Shown: piece after piece, positions 42,795-47,214 of the stretch
Layout of the letters: every line of letters starts with the position of its first letter
How positions within the stretch are numbered: the first letter of the stretch is position 1
DNA from: an uncultured Lachnospiraceae bacterium
GTDB taxonomy: Bacteria > Bacillota > Clostridia > Lachnospirales > Lachnospiraceae
Direction of reading: 5' to 3'
Assembly (NCBI GenBank): GCA_910578845.1
Contig: CAJTSL010000014.1
Span: 35,134-82,347, forward strand
DNA length: 47,214 bases
Position numbers and translations under genes: made by a program
The notes under the pieces: model-generated
Database searches by the model: none
Told to the model about the DNA's origin: nothing
The model's input: only the letters and a program-made list of their open reading frames with translations

Positions 42795-43323
42795 ATCCTA
42801 TCGCCTCCAATTTTTCCTTTAACTGTTCCTTTGCTTTGCGCATCCGGCTTTTGACGGTTCCTTCCGGCAGTCCAAGAATCTTCGATATCTCATTTATCTG
42901 CATATCTGTCGAATAATACAGATAGATCGGTATTCTGTACTTCTCCGGCAGGGTTTTGACGACTTCCTGGATCATATCTGCCTCATTTTGTCTCAGCACA
43001 ATATGTTCCGGAGAGGCATCGCTGTCATGATCAGAAAACTCATATCCCTCATCGGACATCTCGTCCATACTGTCAATCGGAACCAGCCTCATCCTGTTCG
43101 CATATTTTTTCTTCCTGTTTTTCCATAGATAAATTGAGGTGGATAAAGCATAACTCTTTGTATTCTGCATAGAGTCCAGTCTTTTCTTTTTCTCCAGCAG
43201 TTTGAGCATCGTGTCCTGATACAGTTCGTCCCCGTCTTCCGCATCCCCGGCTGTCATCCGGCAAAAACGCAGAATATCCTTTCCAAACTTCAAGACAAAC
43301 CGCTCAAATTCGTCATTATTCAT
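42784..43323 (-). CDS. ECF-like RNA polymerase sigma factor
   Basis: A 179-aa sigma-70 family protein: region 2 in DILRFCRMTAGDAEDGDELYQDTMLKLLEK, an acidic linker (DEMSDEGYEFSDHDSD) and region 4 in LPEKYRIPIYLYYSTDMQIN and ISKILGLPEGTVKSRMRKAK. The start at 43323 (MNNDEFERFV) has GGAGG eight nt upstream; the frame continues to 43422 without need. It is followed by the DUF4179 gene with an 11-nt overlap, the usual sigma/regulator pair. I find no sure promoter. Confidence 0.88.
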   Translation of the reverse strand: MNNDEFERFVLKFGKDILRFCRMTAGDAEDGDELYQDTMLKLLEKKKRLDSMQNTKSYALSTSIYLWKNRKKKYANRMRLVPIDSMDEMSDEGYEFSDHDSDASPEHIVLRQNEADMIQEVVKTLPEKYRIPIYLYYSTDMQINEISKILGLPEGTVKSRMRKAKEQLKEKLEAIGYDR

Positions 43324-43558
43324 AGCAGCCATCCTCCTTCTTCTTCCAAGCCGACTTGCAAAGATTTGCCCTTGCATGTATATGTTGTCATGAGCCCGGA
43401 AAAAGTTTTCAAATTCTGACATAATTTTCAGTAAAACATAAGCCTTGCATACAAATACGCTGATTGATATGGTATTCTATTACTATACAGGAAATTTGGC
43501 ATAAGGGAATTGGCTCTGGTAATTGACAAGACCAAAGACGGATAGAAGGGGTATAGAA

Positions 43559-43867
43559 ATGTCTGTAGTTCTAAATGAAGAATTCATATATGAAATCTTA
43601 TCGGTTGTGGAGGAAATCCCGGAAGGCAAAGTCGCTTCTTACGGGCAGATTGCAAAATTAATCGGCATGGACAATCATGCCCGGCTCGTCGGGAAAGTCC
43701 TTAGCATGGCGCAGTATTACGGCGACTATCCCTGTCACCGGATCGTTAACCATGACGGAAAGTTAGCGCCGCATTTCTATGCACAGAAAAACCTGCTCTT
43801 AGAAGAACAGGTCCTGTTTAAAGATGATAACCATGTTGACATGAAAAAATGCCGATGGGATTGCTGA
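43559..43867 (+). CDS. Short alkyltransferase-like protein with PCHR
   Basis: A 102-aa protein that corresponds to the DNA-binding and active-site domain of O6-alkylguanine-DNA alkyltransferases: EIPEGKVASYGQIAKLIG, RLVGKVLSMA and YPCHRIVNHDGKLAP. It keeps the acceptor Cys in PCHR (Cys59), unlike the ATL proteins with PWHR. The N-terminal domain is absent, as in many short family members. The start at 43559 has AAGGGG upstream. A possible promoter TTGCAT/TATGGT with 17 nt between lies near 43450. A full-length homologue lies at 46440-46958. Confidence 0.85.
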   Translation: MSVVLNEEFIYEILSVVEEIPEGKVASYGQIAKLIGMDNHARLVGKVLSMAQYYGDYPCHRIVNHDGKLAPHFYAQKNLLLEEQVLFKDDNHVDMKKCRWDC

Positions 43868-43894
43868 TTTTAGGGAAATCTCAAAGGCATTTTT
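43845..43894 (+). terminator. Likely terminator of the short alkyltransferase gene
   Basis: AAAAATGCC (43845-43853) pairs with GGCATTTTT (43886-43894); an inner helix GGGATT with AAATCTC closes part of the loop. The right arm is itself the T-run. It overlaps the end of the gene. Confidence 0.5.
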
Positions 43895-43916
43895 CATATA
43901 ATTATGGACAGACAAA

Positions 43917-44153
43917 TTAAATGAGGGAATACATGTCCCACCGCTGCCGCAACAAGCCTCTATCCAACCAGAAATTAATAAATTTCTTAACTCTACTTTC
44001 TAATTTACTCTCATCGGGAATCCCCTGATAGGTTTTAAGCTGATTAATAATACAATCCTTCGTAAACTCAGCCTTTCCCTGCTCCAGAATCAGATTATAA
44101 ATTGCAAAATCCAAATTCTCATCCTTAGACAAATCCATTTCAACCACGCACAT
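43917..44153 (-). CDS. Small hypothetical protein, 78 aa
   Basis: The protein is acidic at the N-terminus (MCVVEMDLSKDENLDFAIYN) and basic and aromatic towards the end (FINFWLDRGLLRQRWDMYSLI), with a helix-rich pattern compatible with a small winged-helix domain. No family is recognised. It has a strong ribosome binding site (GGAGGGAATCTT) and a near-consensus promoter. It lies 86 nt after the HD phosphohydrolase gene in the same AT-rich segment, so the two probably arrived together. Confidence 0.7.
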   Translation of the reverse strand: MCVVEMDLSKDENLDFAIYNLILEQGKAEFTKDCIINQLKTYQGIPDESKLESRVKKFINFWLDRGLLRQRWDMYSLI

Positions 44154-44183
44154 AAGATTCCCTCCTAAATTTAATTGTTTTTC

Positions 44184-44211
44184 ATTATACCATATTCCAT
44201 AATAATGTCAA
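44184..44211 (-). promoter_or_regulatory. Strong SigA promoter of the 78-aa gene
   Basis: Perfect TTGACA (44206-44211) and TATAAT (44184-44189) on the minus strand, spacer 16 nt. The small gene can therefore be transcribed more strongly than the HD gene before it. Confidence 0.8.
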
Positions 44212-44239
44212 TATTTTGTGTTTTGAAAGTCTCTTTTAT

Positions 44240-46318
44240 CTATATATTGTTGATAAAATGAATGAGATATTCACAGACACCACTAGCAATCAAAGCACCT
44301 AGCGCTTCCCTTTCGGCTGCAAAATCAAAATCCTTCGACGCAGTCCGCTCTATATCTACATAGAGAAAAAAGAATGGCTGAAAGCAAAGATTGCTTGTCA
44401 GGATCTTATCAATATCCGATACCGCGTTCAGTCTCACCACTTTTTCATCTGGATTTTCATAATACTTCTTATAGATATAGGAATCTTTCGATGTCCCGGT
44501 CTTAGGCGCTTTGAATACAACAAAGCATTCCTCTCCATATCGCTTCTTTGCCGCATCTGCAATAATCTCATACAAAATATCCTTACACGTTGTGAAAGAT
44601 AATGTCTTTTGGATCAGAACAAGCAAAAAGCCATCGTTATCAGTCAGATCGCCCTTTTGGCTATAATTACCAGATTTATGCAACACCTCTTCTATTTCAT
44701 CCAAAAAGTTCTTTATATCGAACCCTTCCTTTTTTTCCGCTTTCTCTTTATCTTCCTCCTTACAAATATGGAAACCGTTATCTTTATCTTTAACAATACT
44801 TTTATTTTTCAACAGCGTTATGGCATTCCTGATTTCTACTTCTTTTTTCGCTATTTCTTGCGCTACGGATTTATCAATGACACCGAACGATTCTTTTCGT
44901 TTAATGATAGAAGCATATCTTCTCTTATTTGTCAGCAATTCTGTCAACATTTTGTTCAAAGCCGAAGTCTCGTCTACTCTTTTTTCAAAAAACTCTTTCT
45001 TCAATACCGTAGTCAGCCATGCATCATCCCACTGAATAACGGAATATCCTCTTTCTAATGACGAAGCCTGATACTGAATCGCTTTCCAAATCCCGGATAT
45101 ATCATAAGGAAGAATATAATGACAGCTATCGTCTCCTTTATCTGCCGGACATTGATCCTTATCTTCTTTCAAATAGCTGTATGCAATTTCTTCTATGCTT
45201 CTTTGCAGTAAATAGTCTGTCTTCACAACATGATGATGATAAATAATATTGCAATACAAGTTCCACCTTCGCAGCAGAAAATCTTCTACTGTGTTGATCA
45301 CGCTCGTACATGGGCAAAAAATGAAATGCTCCTGCCCATTTTCTTTTTTCCTATTTAACTGCATACTGGAAATTAAACGCTCATACTCTATCAGTCCCAC
45401 ACTGAACCCCGAATTTATAGCGTCTCTGTTCACATAGTCAAGGCGGTCACCATCAAGCGTACCTGATATAATACTATGCAAATCTTTATAAAAAATTTCT
45501 TTTTCTTTTAAGATGCATAGCGCCATTTCACCTACAATCAAGCGAAATAATTGCCTGTTATAGATCAGGTCATCTTTTGCTTCTTCCTCCTTTATCGCTA
45601 CAACAGCATCTTTTAGCAAAGCTTCCGCAATGCTATTCCCCATCTGCTCATGCAAGTCCCCCTTTTCTTCAAAAAAGCCTGACATAATATCTTTAAATTC
45701 TCTAACCGTATCATTTTCCAGGCTCTCCTCTTTTATCCGTTCATACACATTCTTTAATGCAAACTCCGTAATATGGCTGAACGGGGGATGCCCAACGTCA
45801 TGCAAGAGTGCGGAAATACGTATAGCTTCAAACATAATAAGGAATATTTTCTGTTGTTCGCTTTCTAAGTTCCCCGGTGTCACCCGATCATAAATGCCTC
45901 CTCTAACCTCTAATCTATCATAATTCGTTTTTGCTTTCTTCATTAAGCCACCTAGCTTAGGACTATAATTCTCATTTTTTTGAATCGACTGAATAATTTC
46001 CGAAATTTTAGCTGACGCTTTTTGGAAAAAGATTAGCTTATCCTCATCAGACGCATTGCAGATCGCATAGCTAAAGATATTTCCACACAAATACATTGTG
46101 CCAAATGAGTGCTCTACCCTTTTTGTACGGTTCGTAGGAAATGTCATATACGCTGTAGAATTTTGATGAATCCCGTGCAAACGATTAAAAAAAGTCGTTG
46201 CCATAACGTCTTTTTCAAAAGAACTAATTGTAATTTGTCCATGAATCGTATCCGCTACAACAGAACTTTTATCGACAATTCTAACCTTGCTTTCGCCCTT
46301 GTCTTTGCTTTTATCCAT
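44240..46318 (-). CDS. SAMHD1-like HD-domain phosphohydrolase (dNTPase family)
   Basis: A 692-aa soluble protein. The N-terminal half matches the SAMHD1/dGTPase-type HD domain: DTIHGQI, RLHGIHQ, RVEHSFG (His70), LLHDVGHPPFSH (His173, Asp174), DLHEQMG (His223) and SGTLDGDRLDYVNRD (Asp294). The order H...HD...D is complete, so activity on dNTPs or similar phosphates is likely. The C-terminal 300 residues are a lysine/glutamate-rich extension unlike housekeeping dGTPases. The codon use is AT-rich compared with neighbours. GGAGG precedes the ATG. Bacterial dNTPases can act in phage defence by depleting nucleotides; a role here is inference. Confidence 0.85.
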   Translation of the reverse strand: MDKSKDKGESKVRIVDKSSVVADTIHGQITISSFEKDVMATTFFNRLHGIHQNSTAYMTFPTNRTKRVEHSFGTMYLCGNIFSYAICNASDEDKLIFFQKASAKISEIIQSIQKNENYSPKLGGLMKKAKTNYDRLEVRGGIYDRVTPGNLESEQQKIFLIMFEAIRISALLHDVGHPPFSHITEFALKNVYERIKEESLENDTVREFKDIMSGFFEEKGDLHEQMGNSIAEALLKDAVVAIKEEEAKDDLIYNRQLFRLIVGEMALCILKEKEIFYKDLHSIISGTLDGDRLDYVNRDAINSGFSVGLIEYERLISSMQLNRKKENGQEHFIFCPCTSVINTVEDFLLRRWNLYCNIIYHHHVVKTDYLLQRSIEEIAYSYLKEDKDQCPADKGDDSCHYILPYDISGIWKAIQYQASSLERGYSVIQWDDAWLTTVLKKEFFEKRVDETSALNKMLTELLTNKRRYASIIKRKESFGVIDKSVAQEIAKKEVEIRNAITLLKNKSIVKDKDNGFHICKEEDKEKAEKKEGFDIKNFLDEIEEVLHKSGNYSQKGDLTDNDGFLLVLIQKTLSFTTCKDILYEIIADAAKKRYGEECFVVFKAPKTGTSKDSYIYKKYYENPDEKVVRLNAVSDIDKILTSNLCFQPFFFLYVDIERTASKDFDFAAEREALGALIASGVCEYLIHFINNI

Positions 46319-46347
46319 GCTTTTGTCCTCCGTAATCTATTGCGTAA

Positions 46348-46376
46348 ATTATATAAATTTATAGCCGATATTACAA
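46348..46376 (-). promoter_or_regulatory. Promoter of the HD phosphohydrolase gene
   Basis: TTGTAA (46371-46376) and TATAAT (46348-46353) on the minus strand, 17 nt apart. The inverted pair TTGCGTA (46340-46346) and TACGCAA (46382-46388) encloses it and could be an operator. Confidence 0.6.
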
Positions 46377-46439
46377 TATACTACGCAAAATTAGCGGAAA
46401 ATATAGCAAAAATAACATCTTCCTCTTCAATGAAACAGT

Positions 46440-46958
46440 CTACTGATCTTCTTGCCCCCTTCTCTCCATTGCCAGCAGCCACTCTTTCTTATCTAATCCG
46501 CCCGCATATCCTGTCAGGCTCCCGTTGCTTCCTACAACCCGATGGCACGGTATCATAAGGGAAATCGGATTATGCGCGACAGCGCCGCCCACAGCATGTG
46601 CCGACATAGAGGGAATACCTCTTTGCTTAGCAATCCTGTCCGCAATCTCCTGATAAGCCATAGTCTGCCCAAACGGTATCGTTAACATAATTTCCCATAC
46701 CGCCCGCCTAAAAGGCGTTGCTTTCATCGCAAGCGGCGGCATGAAATCTGGCGCTTTTCCGCTAAAATAGGTATCCAGCCACGTATCTGCCAAATCAAAG
46801 ACTGCCAGTTTCTTCTCTTCATGCGTTTCCTCCAACGTTGCCGCAAAATATTTCTGTCCGGTAAACCATAGGCCGTTTAATGCCTCCCCATCGCTTGCAA
46901 GCATAATCTTCCCAAGCGGCGACTCATAATAATGGATCCATTCCACTTTTACCACCAT
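46440..46958 (-). CDS. ogt: Methylated-DNA--protein-cysteine methyltransferase
   Basis: A DNA repair protein of about 172 aa that transfers alkyl groups from O6-alkylguanine to its own Cys. The N-terminal domain (ESPLGKIMLASDGEALNGLW) is followed by the conserved TPFRRAVWEIMLTIPFGQTM, AYQEIADRIAK, AVGGAVAHNPISLMIPCHRV and VGSNGSLTGYAGGLDKKEWL with the PCHRV active site. Start codon is uncertain: ATG at 46958 is adjacent to GGGAG, and GTG codons slightly downstream are possible. A promoter TTGCGA/TGATAC near 47000-47030 is plausible. It lies next to the AT-rich HD segment. Confidence 0.9.
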   Translation of the reverse strand: MVVKVEWIHYYESPLGKIMLASDGEALNGLWFTGQKYFAATLEETHEEKKLAVFDLADTWLDTYFSGKAPDFMPPLAMKATPFRRAVWEIMLTIPFGQTMAYQEIADRIAKQRGIPSMSAHAVGGAVAHNPISLMIPCHRVVGSNGSLTGYAGGLDKKEWLLAMERRGQEDQ

Positions 46959-46982
46959 CTCCCTTGCCATAATATAGGCCAA

Positions 46983-47214
46983 TCACAAATGAAACATAAA
47001 TTGTATCATATTGCATGTCTGCTTTTCGCAAATTTGTACAATACTAAATCTAGTATGCTCTAACCGTTTTTTTCTACTTTTTAACAATATCTTGTTAGTT
47101 TTTGCTTTTTTCTATTTTTTTTCACGATTCTTTTTCTACATCTATATTTTCAAAAATTATTTGAATCCTATCTGTATCTATGATATAAAAATGTAAATAG
47201 ATTAAATACTCAAA
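46983..47214. other. AT-rich end of window, no gene seen
   Basis: Besides the possible promoter of the alkyltransferase gene, this stretch is T-rich on the plus strand (for example CTTTTTTCTATTTTTTTTC). The frame at 47011 is low-complexity F, L and Y and lacks a ribosome binding site. The end of a gene may lie beyond the right edge. Confidence 0.5.

Noticed and set aside
43324..43422. 33-residue extension of the sigma factor
   Set aside because: It has no ribosome binding site and includes GGAGG that serves the ATG at 43323.

Overview
The window looks like chromosomal DNA of a spore-forming anaerobic Firmicute, most likely a gut Lachnospiraceae (Clostridia). The evidence is the intact spoIIAA-spoIIAB-sigF operon, a valine T-box in front of valS, an aldo/keto reductase with a ferredoxin-like tail, PadR-DUF1700 and BlaI-BlaR1 modules, a remnant of an Rpn/PD-(D/E)XK transposase, and many compact minus-strand operons with AGGAGG-type ribosome binding sites. 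No species can be named from the sequence alone.

Layout. 1-810: terminators, a T-rich repeat tract and an operon of two very small genes (50 and 57 aa). 811-2391: Lsa-like ABC-F ATPase, preceded by a structured repeat. 2969-7710: an operon of Fe-S aldo/keto reductase, hybrid histidine kinase and an HD-GYP-like protein with a changed HD motif. 7904-9584: the forespore sigma-F operon. 9795-14265: a fapA-like gene, folC, an overlooked 48-aa gene and a zinc-ribbon/TPR membrane protein whose 3' end, stop codon included, is tandemly repeated. 14315-17489: valS with promoter, T-box and a second copy of the structured repeat. 17602-20345: xpaC-telA operon with promoter. 20423-24452: a 1056-aa hybrid sensor kinase with HPt domain and a two-receiver response regulator. 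24696-27337: an unknown plus-strand gene converging on a PadR/DUF1700/exported-protein operon. 27491-27738: a MITE-like palindromic element. 27761-32582: GNAT, MATE exporter with a possible attenuator, transposase remnant, BlaR1/BlaI. 32730-38154: LytTR response regulator, GHKL kinase and a MacB/FtsX-type ABC transporter. 38166-41478: chemoreceptor, then an alpha/beta hydrolase with a PadR regulator and a near-perfect 34-bp operator-like palindrome. 41526-43323: ECF-like sigma factor with a DUF4179 partner. 43559-46958: two O6-alkylguanine transferase-family genes flanking an AT-rich insert with a 78-aa gene and a SAMHD1-like HD phosphohydrolase.

How the genes work together. Much of the window is sensing and stress response: four two-component or hybrid kinase systems, BlaI/BlaR1, two PadR switches and an ECF-like sigma, several linked to export or protection (ABC-F, MATE, FtsX-type ABC, TelA/XpaC). 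Core genes (valS, folC, spoIIA) sit among them.

The most notable unexplained signals are: (1) a roughly 110-nt structured element present upstream of both the ABC-F gene and valS, with covarying stems and an almost invariant 11-nt bulge; (2) a 211-bp element with exact 17-bp inverted ends and 10-bp flanking direct repeats; (3) a 30-bp leader segment, including the ribosome binding site, shared by two otherwise unrelated genes; (4) 37-bp repeats copying the end of a gene; (5) the AT-rich dNTPase-like island. All calls rest on reading the sequence; no database search was run.
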